A DNA stretch of 64,000 nt from Sipunculus nudus (GCA_026874595.1 JAPPUL010000081.1:1006501-1070500); one strand, 5' to 3'. Shown: positions 33,898 to 43,432, numbered from the stretch's first letter. Notes: generated by a model not told the origin, from the sequence alone. Numbers and translations are program-made.

Positions 33898-36822
33898 TTA
33901 CCCTTTTTTCTTCTTTAAATATTTCATAAGCTCCCTCTCATACTGCTTGGCCTCTTTACTACTACCTTGCCTCCTATATGATATTATCAATCCCTTTAAT
34001 AACGAGATGCGTAATTTATCATACTTCCCTCCTCCTCTTAACGTCTTTAGATTAGACAAAACCTCTTTATAATACAATATCGACAACTTGTATTTTTTTG
34101 CTTTTAATAAATTACCCGCAAGCAAATTACCACTGTTTAACATGTTACTAACTACCATATTATATAATCTATGCTTTGGCTTTCCATTTAGATAGTAATA
34201 CGCATTCTTAAAATTATCGTATGATTTTAATACATCATTACTATGATAATATACGCCAAGGCTATAATATGTCCTTATTATCCCATCTTCATCCTTTGAC
34301 AATAGAAAAAAATTAAGACTTAGTTTATAATACTTTAGCATGTTTTTACGATCTTTAAGCTCACCATAAACCCCTGCAAGCCCCGTTGAGGCATTCCCAG
34401 CCCCTTTATTATCCCTCACCCCTCGGCTTATTTCAAGCGCTTTTGAAAAACTGCTTATTGCTTCTTTATACTCCCTGTCCTCTGTTGAAGCATAGCCAAG
34501 TTTTAGCAATATCGTATTTATATACTGTGGTATTAGCTCTATCGCCCCTATATCTCCCCTCCTGTAATATCTAAGACCCTTATAGAAAAATTCAAGCGCC
34601 TTCTCGTAATCCTTCTCCTTATAATAAACGTAACCTATATTCGCATACGTTATCCCTATCGATGCTCGGTTTTCAAGCTCCTTATAAATTACTAGTACCT
34701 TCCCAAGTATCAATAAAGCATCTGCATACTCTTTTCTATTTAGATATTCCTTTATCCATGCCTCATAAACAAGTGATAAGTCTATTGATGCATATACTGC
34801 ACCCTTTACATCTCCTCCCACTTCCGATAACTGTCTTGCCCTCTGGTATAATCTCTCTGCCGATTTAAACTTCCCACTACGAAACATTACGTTCCCGCGG
34901 GATAGCAATATTTTTATAGTGTCTGCTCTGTCTTCCTCCTTTAAAAGCAATTCTGCTTCGTCAAGGACCTTTAGGGCTTCCTTATATTTTCTTTGCTTTG
35001 TATACATATCTGACAAATTGATATATATTCCCACCATCGAGTTATCTTTTATCCTGCCACCACCATAGGACTCAGCACTCAGCTTATAATATCTTTCCGC
35101 CTCTTTATACCTCCCTAATTTGCCATATACAAAACCTAGGTTATTCAATATCTTTATCCGCTGCGCGCTATCTCCTCTAAGTCCCTTTTGTATCTCGTAG
35201 CTTTTTAAAAATTCCTTAAGTGCTAACTCATATTTTCCATCCCCCATAAACACAAAGCCTTTGTTATTTTGTGCACTAGACTCCCCCACCTTGTCTCCTG
35301 TCTTACGGCTAAGCCTTTCTACCTCTTCAAACTCTTTAAACGCACTTTGCCTATCTCCTTGATTAAGATATAAGGTCCCTAGGTAATTACGCGCAAGTAC
35401 TTGGCCTTGATAATCTTTTATCTTTATACTATCATTAAGGCCGCTCTCAAAATACTTAATCGCTTGCGAAACCTGTTCTGTTACATAGTATACATAACCT
35501 ATATTTATATTTGTATTTGCTTTAAGCCACGTTAGTTTATAATCTTTTGCTTGCTCTAATATCTTCTCAAAAATCTTAAGCCCTTCCTCATACTTACCCT
35601 GGGATACCTCTGCTTGGGCAAGCGAACTTAGGACAAAAGTTGACTTTGGATTGAATTTTAAAGCTCGTCGTAAAAATCTTACATGCGTTTCGGTATCTGT
35701 TTCCTTATAGCCTATCCCTATCTGTAAAAAACATTCTGATATCCGTCCCTTTATTCCCACATAGTCCGGGTTTTCATTATATATTGCCTCGTAATACTTA
35801 AGCGCTTGGCGATATTTTCCCTCTCGCTCCTTTGCAAAACCTAAATTATATAATTTAGCTTCCCGACTATCTTTTACTACTTCTTGGAAATCTTTATACA
35901 ATAGGAAATAGTTACTACGATTTTTAAAAGGGGACCCAAAGGGAACTATCTTAGGACGTTGGTTTATATATCCTTCATTTCCCATTAACGTTACTTTTGT
36001 ATTTATATATGAACCCAGAGAATCATAGGTATAATTCCTTCGCTTTAAGCTTATTTCTGAGAAAAATGAGGCTATTAATATACTGAATATCCCATTGCCT
36101 TTACTCTTATAGCCTATATTATCTAAAAAACTATATGTTTTACCAAGATGCTTTTTAAGCTTTTCTACACTCCTATAATCTGCCTCCCGTGATTGTTGGC
36201 TTGATAAACTACTATATATCCTCAATATGTTTTTACGGTAGCCTTTTTCTTCTTTTATCTCTTTATCTGCAAATAAAACAGGGATATCTGCCGTTGCGCT
36301 TTCTATACTTGCTGCATTTAATATTGTGCTCTTTGTTCCCTCCGCTCCCGAGTAGCATGAATCCATTATTAGTACTGTGTCATTTTTAAAGGAGTTTATA
36401 AATTTGAAAAAGTCTTTCGGCGATAACGTTTTCCTATCAACAAAAATTGGCATCCCGTTTATATGTCCATGTCCCGCATACACTATAACCACAACCTCAC
36501 CTGCTCTTATACTCCTTTTAAAACTATCTGCTCGGCTTATAAACTCTCCTCTTGTTAGATTTTTATTGTAGGATATCCTTGCCTCTGGAACGTCAAATAC
36601 ATTCTTAAATAATGCCCTGTATAAATCTATATCATCTATCGTATATCTTAAATCTAAATCTCGACCCTTGTAATCCTCATTTGCTGCCAAGAATACTCGG
36701 TATTTTGCATGCTTAAACCCTTCGTAAATACCTCCGTGAGCTAAATCTACAATAAACAATATCATAATCACTTTAAATAAGACTATATATATCATGCCTT
36801 TTATCGCTAATTTTGACATCAT
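33898..36822 (-). CDS. Exported caspase-like (C14) protease with long TPR array
   Basis: The 974-residue protein starts with a signal peptide or anchor (IYIVLFKVIMILFIVDLAHG). Residues about 38-300 form a caspase/metacaspase fold with both catalytic residues: VVVIVYAGHGHINGMPIFVD (His118) and DTVLIMDSCYSG (Cys156). Such enzymes usually cut after Arg/Lys or Asp; specificity cannot be read here. Residues about 330-960 are a long series of TPR-type helical pairs (for example INIGYVYYVTEQVSQAIKYF, NNKGFVFMGDGKYELALKEF and TYANIGYVYYKEKDYEKALE), about 14 units, suited to protein binding. The pseudo-caspase at 30279-32411 is a paralogue (shared DTVLIMDS, GNGxF and TPR tail). The location should be the periplasm. 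Confidence 0.9.
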   Translation of the reverse strand: MMSKLAIKGMIYIVLFKVIMILFIVDLAHGGIYEGFKHAKYRVFLAANEDYKGRDLDLRYTIDDIDLYRALFKNVFDVPEARISYNKNLTRGEFISRADSFKRSIRAGEVVVIVYAGHGHINGMPIFVDRKTLSPKDFFKFINSFKNDTVLIMDSCYSGAEGTKSTILNAASIESATADIPVLFADKEIKEEKGYRKNILRIYSSLSSQQSREADYRSVEKLKKHLGKTYSFLDNIGYKSKGNGIFSILIASFFSEISLKRRNYTYDSLGSYINTKVTLMGNEGYINQRPKIVPFGSPFKNRSNYFLLYKDFQEVVKDSREAKLYNLGFAKEREGKYRQALKYYEAIYNENPDYVGIKGRISECFLQIGIGYKETDTETHVRFLRRALKFNPKSTFVLSSLAQAEVSQGKYEEGLKIFEKILEQAKDYKLTWLKANTNINIGYVYYVTEQVSQAIKYFESGLNDSIKIKDYQGQVLARNYLGTLYLNQGDRQSAFKEFEEVERLSRKTGDKVGESSAQNNKGFVFMGDGKYELALKEFLKSYEIQKGLRGDSAQRIKILNNLGFVYGKLGRYKEAERYYKLSAESYGGGRIKDNSMVGIYINLSDMYTKQRKYKEALKVLDEAELLLKEEDRADTIKILLSRGNVMFRSGKFKSAERLYQRARQLSEVGGDVKGAVYASIDLSLVYEAWIKEYLNRKEYADALLILGKVLVIYKELENRASIGITYANIGYVYYKEKDYEKALEFFYKGLRYYRRGDIGAIELIPQYINTILLKLGYASTEDREYKEAISSFSKALEISRGVRDNKGAGNASTGLAGVYGELKDRKNMLKYYKLSLNFFLLSKDEDGIIRTYYSLGVYYHSNDVLKSYDNFKNAYYYLNGKPKHRLYNMVVSNMLNSGNLLAGNLLKAKKYKLSILYYKEVLSNLKTLRGGGKYDKLRISLLKGLIISYRRQGSSKEAKQYERELMKYLKKKKG

Positions 36823-36898
36823 TCCCTCTTTAAAATATTTATTATCCCTTATATTTTTATCCCTTATTACTAATTACTCGCTTTTTCTATATCTAGAT

Positions 36899-37765
36899 TT
36901 AGTCCAATACATTGAGTACTTCATACTTCTTCTTCCTCCCTTTTCGCAATAACTTCTTATCTTTTAACCCCTTGTCTGCCTTCTTAACTTTCGCCTTACT
37001 TCTCCTCTTCGCTTTTATTTGACGCTTTGGCTTTACAGAAGATACTACCTTCTCCTTCTTAGCTCCCTTACCCTCTTCATCTAATCCCACAAGCTTATAT
37101 TCAGGATGCTTTTGTTTTAACCCCTTGTGTATCAATATCCGCTTCCCAAAAAGATATTTTACTATATTATCGTAATCATAAATCGCATTCCGCAACAAGG
37201 AACCTTTCCCTACACTATTATCAACCCCTAATACTCTATTACCAGCCCCTAATGCCTCACCCTCAGCTACTCGCGCAAGCACTACAAAACTTGTTCCATC
37301 CTCTATAAACTCTTCTTGCATAAGCTCTTCTTTCATATACTCATAAAGATAAGTTTGTGTTCCATAAAGACTCTTATTTAATATTACTGTAGAACCCGAA
37401 GAACCTGCCCGGTTGAATATTATCTTGCGTATGTCCAACCCAAATGTAGCACCACTCCCCCTTACTGCCTCATCCCATGCCAGCCCCCTAATTGATATCT
37501 CGTTCGAAATCGATTTATACCCCCACTTGAAAACTTTCTCCTCTCCTCCAAATATTACACTGCCTTCTCCATCTTCTTTAAAATTATAGATTATTTGTTC
37601 CCTTAAAAGCTCTACCTTAACCTTCCCATAATACAATATCATCTCTGCCCTCCAGTAACCATGCATGTCTTTGTAATACGGCTCTTTTAGCTTTTGTTCA
37701 AATATTTGTTCTCCATAGCTAACTGATACTACTAATATTAAACTTATATAAAGTATTCTCTTCAT
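36899..37765 (-). CDS. Exported lipocalin-like protein with basic C-terminal tail
   Basis: The 288-residue protein has a signal peptide (ILYISLILVVSVSYG). An N-terminal domain of about 110 residues has a lipocalin-like rhythm: HGYWRAEMILYY, IIYNFKEDGEGSVIFGG, VFKWGYKS and NEISIRGL. A middle part holds SGSTVILNKSLYG and EDGTSFVVLARVAEGE. The last 65 residues are strongly basic (KPKRQIKAKRRSKAKVKKAD and more), possibly to bind peptidoglycan, lipopolysaccharide or nucleic acid. I recognise no named family. It is the first gene of the minus-strand caspase block, 76 bp upstream of the active caspase gene. Confidence 0.6.
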   Translation of the reverse strand: MKRILYISLILVVSVSYGEQIFEQKLKEPYYKDMHGYWRAEMILYYGKVKVELLREQIIYNFKEDGEGSVIFGGEEKVFKWGYKSISNEISIRGLAWDEAVRGSGATFGLDIRKIIFNRAGSSGSTVILNKSLYGTQTYLYEYMKEELMQEEFIEDGTSFVVLARVAEGEALGAGNRVLGVDNSVGKGSLLRNAIYDYDNIVKYLFGKRILIHKGLKQKHPEYKLVGLDEEGKGAKKEKVVSSVKPKRQIKAKRRSKAKVKKADKGLKDKKLLRKGRKKKYEVLNVLD

Positions 37766-38216
37766 CTCTTATCTATATAATCCATAATATCTATTATTTA
37801 ATATCCTATTATCTAATATATGGATGGGCATTTAATCCTCCCCTTTTTTAAAACTACTTTTTTATAAATTTACGACATATATTAAATTTTTTAAAAACAT
37901 TAAAATATCTTTTCTAAAAACTCTTTATAACATGCATTTTATTAAACGCTTTCTTTAAATAGATTCTTCTGATTAAAACTTTTTTGTGTTTTATATTTAA
38001 TTGATATCTTAAATTATTTATTTTATTTAAAAAGGTCTTAGAAAAAAACAATTTTAAGTGCATTAATACTATATTCTAATATAGATGCTTTAGTTTTACA
38101 TATTAATTGTCTTTAAATACTTTTGTATACATAAGCCTTTTATCTATACAATAAATAATAATATGTCTATTTTTGCTTCTAGTTTTATTAAGAATTTATA
38201 AAAAGGAAAGTTAGTT
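37766..38216. other. AT-rich intergenic region between divergent genes
   Basis: This 450-bp gap separates the divergent caspase block and the lipoprotein-mgtE pair. It is very AT-rich, with long T and A runs, and must contain both promoters. Candidate -10 hexamers abound, so none can be singled out. The plus-strand gene has a clear ribosome-binding site (aaaggaaag, about 38203-38211). No RNA gene or small reading frame is evident. Confidence 0.6.
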
Positions 38217-39221
38217 ATGTCTAATAATAATTTTAAAACATTCTCTTTAAAAACATTCTCTCTCTTTTTAATTACTTTAGTCTGTACTTTAGTATTCTCA
38301 GCCTCATGTGATGATAAAACTAAATTCTCTTTAGATAATAAAATCTTCATCCCTCCTACAAGTAAAGGCGCTTTCAAAATATATGTTAATACTATTCTTA
38401 AGCAAAATAAAGGAATTTTAACTATAATAAAAAATACTAGAAACTCTAATCAATTGTTTAATACCCTTAAGGAGATTGATATAAATTTAGAAAAAGATGT
38501 TAATTCTATAACAGGATTTATAGATGAAAATTCAAACGATGTTACTTTGGAAGTTAATCTTATTAAATACAACAAAGAGAAAATCGTAAATACCCTAAAA
38601 GCAAAATCAAAAAATATTACAATAAAAAATCATGCTGGATACGAAACCATAACCAATAATAAGACATCTCTTGCATTTATTGACTCAAACAAAATACTTT
38701 TGTCTAATAAAACTCTAACTGATTATCTTAACATTATTAAAAAGGGAGGTTATATTGAAGCACAAAAAACAAATAATGCCTTATATAACAATATTGAACA
38801 AGTTAATAATAATAACCTAATATGGGGCGTCTTAAATATACAAAATAGTGCTTTGGCTCTAAATAAAAAAGACCCAACTCAAGCTATAATAGATGACTAC
38901 CTTAAAAATATTACATATATCCTATTTGGTGCATCTAAAAAAAACGATGAGAAAGAAAACAATGAGAAAGAAAACAAAAATAAACTATTCCTTATAGCCA
39001 AATCCAAAGATGAAGCTTCAAGTAATGCTTTATATTCAAACATTAACCAAACGCTATCTCTTTTTAAAAATATAATCCCTCCGCAAAATACTATCGAGGG
39101 AAAAGTTCTACATAGTGTAGTGCTAAGCAAAGAAAAACAAAAAGAAGTTACGCTAAGTTTAGAAATATCAGAAGCAGACCTTGTAAAATTAATTGATAAG
39201 CAAGCTAAAACCCTTAAATAA
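38217..39221 (+). CDS. Lipoprotein of unknown function, 334 aa
   Basis: The leader TFSLFLITLVCTLVFSASC ends in a good lipobox (FSAS-C), so this should be a lipoprotein. The mature part is Asn/Lys-rich and alternates helices and strands (VNSITGFIDENSNDVTLEVN, TSLAFIDSNKILLSNKTLTD). The pattern recalls periplasmic proteins made of repeated alpha/beta units, but I cannot name a family. A short repeat (NDEKENNEKENK) near residue 245 is coded by a tandem gagaaagaaaacaa unit. mgtE follows 173 bp downstream on the same strand. A joint role is possible but not shown. Confidence 0.65.
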   Translation: MSNNNFKTFSLKTFSLFLITLVCTLVFSASCDDKTKFSLDNKIFIPPTSKGAFKIYVNTILKQNKGILTIIKNTRNSNQLFNTLKEIDINLEKDVNSITGFIDENSNDVTLEVNLIKYNKEKIVNTLKAKSKNITIKNHAGYETITNNKTSLAFIDSNKILLSNKTLTDYLNIIKKGGYIEAQKTNNALYNNIEQVNNNNLIWGVLNIQNSALALNKKDPTQAIIDDYLKNITYILFGASKKNDEKENNEKENKNKLFLIAKSKDEASSNALYSNINQTLSLFKNIIPPQNTIEGKVLHSVVLSKEKQKEVTLSLEISEADLVKLIDKQAKTLK

Positions 39222-39394
39222 CGTCTTCATATATTTTATTTTAGCTTATATCACAACCTGTACATTTAAAATATTTAGCTCTATTTTAATTTTATAATTG
39301 ATATTATAAAATTAAGACTTTAATTATATACACAATGCCAAAATTATGACATATAATATGTATAGCTTAATTTTTATAAGTAAGGGAACAACGG

Positions 39395-40741
39395 ATGACA
39401 GACAACGAAGCCAAGAATCTAGTAAGAGATATAAGTTACCTTGCCTCTGTACACAACAAAACTATAATTCAAAGTGTAATTAAAAGCCTACACCCTGTTG
39501 ACCTGTCTTTAGTATTAAAGCATTTGCCAAATGAACATGTTTCTACAATCTTTTCAATTTTAGACATGGAAACTGCAGCTGATGTATTAACTAAAGTAGA
39601 AGATCATATTAGCGAAAAGATAGTAGAAGAGATAAAACTTGATAGGCTACTTGCCATAACCACCGAAATGGCCTCAGATGACATGGCTGACTTTCTCTCA
39701 CGTCTGCCTAAAGAAAAATCGGATATGATACTAGACTCCCTTGACCATGCAGAACTTGCTGAGATACGTGAGCTTCTTGAACATGATGAAAAGAGTGCAG
39801 GCGGTATCATGGGCAAGGAGTTTATTGCCGTATACCAAGAAAATACGGTAAGTGAGGCTATTAATAAAATACGTGAGGAGCAGCTTGAAAATATTCATTA
39901 TGTATTTGTAACAAACCGTACGGGTGTTTTAGTCGGGCTTATTGCTGTAAATAAACTAATTCTTGCTCCTCTTTACAAAAGAATTAAAGATATAATGGAT
40001 CGTGATGTTATTAGCGTTAAAACAAGCTTGGATCAGGAGGAGGTTGCAAGTATTGCAAGAAAATATGACCTTGTATCTATACCCGTAATTGATGATAAAG
40101 ATAAGCTTGTTGGACGGATAACTATAGATGATATTGTCGATGTCATAGACGAAGAGGCTTCGGAGGATATTCATAAAATGGCGGGTATAAGCGAAGATAT
40201 TGGCAGTCAGACACTTGGTCAATCGTCATTTAGTATGTCCCGTGTTCGTCTTCCATGGCTTTTTACCGGACTTCTTGGCGGTATCGTTGCTGCTCTTGTT
40301 ATTAGTTATTTTTCGGGTTCTGTTAAAAATATAATAATACTAAGCTTTTTCACTCCTGTTGTAACGTCCATGGGCGGTAACATAGGAATACAATCTTCAA
40401 CCATTATGGTACGCGGTTTTGCAACTGGTGAGATTACTATGCTTGATATGTACAAATCCCTTTTTAAGGAGGTTAAGATAGGTTTTCTTAATGGAGTTGC
40501 TTGTAGTATACTTTTTGCCCTTGTAATATTTGTTTGGCAAGATATTAAGCTTGGACTTCTTCTTGGCATAACTTTATTTACTATAATGCTTGTTGCCTCT
40601 CTAATCGGGAGCTTGGTTCCTATTATATTAAAAAAGTTTAATATTGACCCTGCACTTGCTACCGGTCCTTTTATAATGATCTCAAACGATATTGTTGGGC
40701 TTATAATCTATTTTAGTGCTGCCATGCTCTTTTATAGCTAG
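39395..40741 (+). CDS. mgtE: Magnesium transporter MgtE
   Basis: MgtE is a dimeric, Mg2+-gated magnesium channel of the inner membrane. The 448-residue protein has the three expected parts. The N domain comes first (LVLKHLPNEHVSTIFSILDM, DDMADFLSRLPKE). Two CBS domains follow at about residues 130-255 (AINKIREEQLENIHYVFVTN, SIPVIDDKDKLVGRITIDDI). The membrane domain from about 285 contains TPVVTSMGGNIGIQSSTIMV, the family signature, and ends in the fifth helix. The cytosolic domains carry the Mg-sensing acidic surface. The ATG is preceded by taaggga. An AT-rich hairpin follows the stop. Confidence 0.95.
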   Translation: MTDNEAKNLVRDISYLASVHNKTIIQSVIKSLHPVDLSLVLKHLPNEHVSTIFSILDMETAADVLTKVEDHISEKIVEEIKLDRLLAITTEMASDDMADFLSRLPKEKSDMILDSLDHAELAEIRELLEHDEKSAGGIMGKEFIAVYQENTVSEAINKIREEQLENIHYVFVTNRTGVLVGLIAVNKLILAPLYKRIKDIMDRDVISVKTSLDQEEVASIARKYDLVSIPVIDDKDKLVGRITIDDIVDVIDEEASEDIHKMAGISEDIGSQTLGQSSFSMSRVRLPWLFTGLLGGIVAALVISYFSGSVKNIIILSFFTPVVTSMGGNIGIQSSTIMVRGFATGEITMLDMYKSLFKEVKIGFLNGVACSILFALVIFVWQDIKLGLLLGITLFTIMLVASLIGSLVPIILKKFNIDPALATGPFIMISNDIVGLIIYFSAAMLFYS

Positions 40742-40749
40742 AGACATGT

Positions 40750-40797
40750 CTTTATGATATATATATATATTATATTTTATATATTTATATCATAAAG
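40750..40797 (+). promoter_or_regulatory. Hairpin at mgtE 3' end overlapping the next ribosome-binding site
   Basis: CTTTATGATATA (40750-40761) pairs perfectly with TATATCATAAAG (40786-40797) around an AT-rich loop. The right arm runs into the aaaggag ribosome-binding site (40794-40800) of the small gene at 40809. It could act as a weak terminator or as a translation gate. Confidence 0.5.
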
Positions 40798-40808
40798 GAG
40801 TATTCCTC

Positions 40809-40967
40809 ATGAAACAATATCGTCGTAGGAAAAAAAGCGATACTTGGCACTTGAATAGAAATTGTAGTAACTGGCCAACGAGCAATTATGAGCCTTATAC
40901 AGGAAATTCTTATAGACCAACTTATGGCGAGTTTTGTAACGAGTGCAAAGCTAAAGATAAGAAATAG
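40809..40967 (+). CDS. Small Cys-rich zinc-ribbon-like protein, 52 aa
   Basis: The ATG follows aaggag by 8 bp. The 52-residue product has a basic start (MKQYRRRKKSDTWHLNRNCS), then NWPTSN and a C-terminal EFCNECKAKDKK. The spaced WHxxxxxC and CxxC elements suggest one bound zinc. I recall a small bacterial family with the layout DTWHxCxxCSNWPTS...GExCNECxAK, of unknown role; one Cys of the first pair seems to be Asn here. It overlaps the mgtE terminator-like hairpin. A DUF2188-type gene converges on it 16 bp away. Confidence 0.7.
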   Translation: MKQYRRRKKSDTWHLNRNCSNWPTSNYEPYTGNSYRPTYGEFCNECKAKDKK

Positions 40968-40983
40968 AAATAGAAAAAACTCT

Positions 40984-41226
40984 CTAATCTGAGCCTATAT
41001 CAAATCTTCCTTTCTTTGGAGGACTCTCATTTATAAAAGATTCTGTTGCTACTATCTTGCCCTCTTTTGAGTGTACTACAACTTTAGTGCATTGTTCTTT
41101 TGCTATTTCAACTGCTTTTTCTATGCACTCTTCTTTTGTATTAAAAATAAAAGAATATTCACTATCCCCTGCCGCCTTTATCCCCCATCTGTTCTTATAT
41201 GGTATTATATGCTGGTTTTTACCCAT
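40984..41226 (-). CDS. DUF2188-family protein
   Basis: This 80-residue protein fits DUF2188, a small cytoplasmic family with one beta-alpha-beta unit. HIIPYKNRWGIKAAGDSEYS corresponds to the family's HVVPxxxGWAVxxxGxxR, followed by a helix (KEECIEKAVEIAKEQ) and KVVVHSKEGKIVATESF, the family's VVHGRDGKI strand. A short polar tail ends the protein. The function of the family is unknown. The gene is convergent with the 52-aa protein. Confidence 0.7.
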   Translation of the reverse strand: MGKNQHIIPYKNRWGIKAAGDSEYSFIFNTKEECIEKAVEIAKEQCTKVVVHSKEGKIVATESFINESPPKKGRFDIGSD

Positions 41227-41471
41227 TTCTAAACTCTTTTTAAGGTAATGGCTTTTGTAAATATAGTTTTTCTTTTAAAACTATTTAATTTATGTAAGAT
41301 TTATGTTTATTTTAATGTATTTTAAAGTATATCAAAAACACTTTTTATTATACTGACAATTTAGACATCCTAAAGGAAGACGTTATCTTAAATATTAAAA
41401 ATATTATGTTTTATATATTCCTAGTTATATTTACAAGCTGTTGGCAGCCCTTTTAGGAGTTTAATTAAATT

Positions 41472-41756
41472 ATGAATATTAAAGAAATTGACAAAATCGC
41501 AAAGCTTGCAAGCCTTTATTTAAACCATAAAGAAAAGGAAAGCTTACTCTCTGATTTAAACAAAATTGTCTCCTACGTCGAGAAAATAAACCAGCTTGAC
41601 ACAAGCTCTATATCTCCAGATTTTAAAAACGATGAGAATACAACTTTTAACGTCTATCGAGAAGATGTTATCAAAAAAATGCCAAACACTAACTTTGTAA
41701 AAGAGCTTGCCCCTGACTCTAAAGACGGCTTTATTAAAGTCCCCAAAGTCTTATAA
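41472..41756 (+). CDS. gatC: Aspartyl/glutamyl-tRNA(Asn/Gln) amidotransferase subunit C
   Basis: GatC stabilises the GatCAB complex, which converts Glu-tRNA(Gln) (and Asp-tRNA(Asn)) to the amide form. The 94-residue protein has IDKIAKLASLYLNHKEKESL, KIVSYVEKINQLDTS and the late VNREDV-like YREDVIKKMP. The C-terminus matches the family (APDSKDGFIKVPKVL). murJ follows after 14 bp. gatB is 6.4 kb away on the other strand and gatA is not in the window, so the complex is encoded at dispersed loci. The coding strand is C-rich rather than G-rich. Confidence 0.92.
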   Translation: MNIKEIDKIAKLASLYLNHKEKESLLSDLNKIVSYVEKINQLDTSSISPDFKNDENTTFNVYREDVIKKMPNTNFVKELAPDSKDGFIKVPKVL

Positions 41757-41770
41757 AAGGGTTTATCTAT

Positions 41771-43369
41771 TTGATTGAAAAACGTCTTTTCATAAATAGC
41801 GCCGTTATTGTAACCCTTGCAACGCTACTCTCTAAGCTCCTTGGCCTTGTAAGACAACAATATGGTCTTTACTTCTTTGGTGGCGGCTTTGAATATGATG
41901 CCTTTGTTGCTGCGTTTAGAATCCCAAATGCCCTGCGTGAACTACTTGCTGAGGGCGCTTTGTCTGCCGCATTCATTCCCCTTTTTGCTGCACTCCTTGC
42001 CAAAAATAAACAAAAAGAAGCGTTCGTCTTTGCAAATAAAATAATCCTTATCGCATTAATAATGAGCATAGTCTCTTTATTAATCGCTTTTTTTGCATCT
42101 CCTTTCTTTATGCAGTATTATCATAACAACCCAGATGTTGCCAATTCTCAAGTGCTTGCTAAGGACCTTTTTAATATCTTAATGATATATTTACCTTTCA
42201 TAAGTGTTGCTGCCATCTTTATGGGGATGTTACACTCGCTAAATGTCTTCTTTGTCCCCTCCCTTGGTCCTTTTATCTCAAATGTCTTTTTCCTTATAGT
42301 ACTATTCTCCGTTTACTCGCTTTATGGCATACACTCCCTTGCCTACGCCCTTATAATCGGAGGTATAGCTCATCTTATAATACAAATACCTTTTCTAATT
42401 AAACAAGGCTTTAAATTTAAACTATACTCACTAAAAAGAGATTCAGATATTAATAGCTTTATTAAACTATTTATCCCATACGCCCTTGCCCTTGGCATCC
42501 CCAAATTAAACAACATCCTCTCAAATATTTATGCAGATGCTATAACAGGCGCTAATACCGCATTATCACAAGGCTTTTTTATGATTCAGCTCCCTATCTC
42601 CTTATTCGTTGTGTCAATTTCAACAATTAGTTTGCCCTCTATGGCAAGATATTACCAGCAGAATGATATTACAGAATTTATAAACATAATATTGGTCGGC
42701 TTTAGAATGGTTTTTATATTTACATTGCCCTCTATGATTGCTTTTATGTTGCTTGACGATAAGCTAAGTGCTTTTGTATACAAAGACCTTGTTATGCTAA
42801 TCTCAAACGGCTCTCGGGGCCTTATTGACGATAATGTTATTAAAAACATATCTTACACTATATTTTACTTTGCACCTTGTATTGTCTCTATCGGCTTTTC
42901 GGTAATACTAATTCGGGCCTTCCAAAGTATTCGTAATATGTTTTCTCTTATCTATATTTCATTAATCACTGTTTTTATTCACGTTTTGCTCATGCATTTA
43001 TTTATAGATGTTCTTAAAATGCCTTTCTACTATATAGCCCTTTCTATAAGTATCACATCGTTTTTACATGTCATTTTGCTTTTCATAATATTAAAAACTA
43101 AAATCAAATCATTAAAGCTTGAAAAAAATACATTGCTTAACATGTTAAAGACAATACTTGCCTCGCTTTTTATGGGTTTTATTATACTTTTAATAAAGGA
43201 TCTAAACCTTAATATTTTAGATACAAGCTATAAAAACGAACTTGCAAGCACTCTTTTAATTATGTTAGTAGCTTCTATTAGTTATTTTATAATATTATAT
43301 TCCTTAAAGGAAGAAGGTTTTATATTCTTTGTAAAGCATTTTTATACTAAATTAACTAAAAAGCAATAA
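41771..43369 (+). CDS. murJ: Lipid II flippase MurJ
   Basis: MurJ flips the peptidoglycan precursor lipid II across the inner membrane. The 532-residue protein has about 14 membrane helices. Family motifs include TLLSKLLGLVRQQYGLYFFG, DAFVAAFRIPNALRELLAEG (with the essential Arg), ALSAAFIPLFAALLAKNKQ and QLPISLFVVSISTISLPSMA. The TTG start is preceded by aaaaggg. It is directly downstream of gatC. The sense strand is unusually C-rich and T-rich (hand count 16 C to 6 G in 42241-42300), opposite to most genes here. Confidence 0.93.
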   Translation: MIEKRLFINSAVIVTLATLLSKLLGLVRQQYGLYFFGGGFEYDAFVAAFRIPNALRELLAEGALSAAFIPLFAALLAKNKQKEAFVFANKIILIALIMSIVSLLIAFFASPFFMQYYHNNPDVANSQVLAKDLFNILMIYLPFISVAAIFMGMLHSLNVFFVPSLGPFISNVFFLIVLFSVYSLYGIHSLAYALIIGGIAHLIIQIPFLIKQGFKFKLYSLKRDSDINSFIKLFIPYALALGIPKLNNILSNIYADAITGANTALSQGFFMIQLPISLFVVSISTISLPSMARYYQQNDITEFINIILVGFRMVFIFTLPSMIAFMLLDDKLSAFVYKDLVMLISNGSRGLIDDNVIKNISYTIFYFAPCIVSIGFSVILIRAFQSIRNMFSLIYISLITVFIHVLLMHLFIDVLKMPFYYIALSISITSFLHVILLFIILKTKIKSLKLEKNTLLNMLKTILASLFMGFIILLIKDLNLNILDTSYKNELASTLLIMLVASISYFIILYSLKEEGFIFFVKHFYTKLTKKQ

Positions 43370-43432
43370 GAGTTAGCTTTATATACAAACTTATATTTAC
43401 TTAGAAAGTTAACGGAGGTTTTTTAAAAAAAC

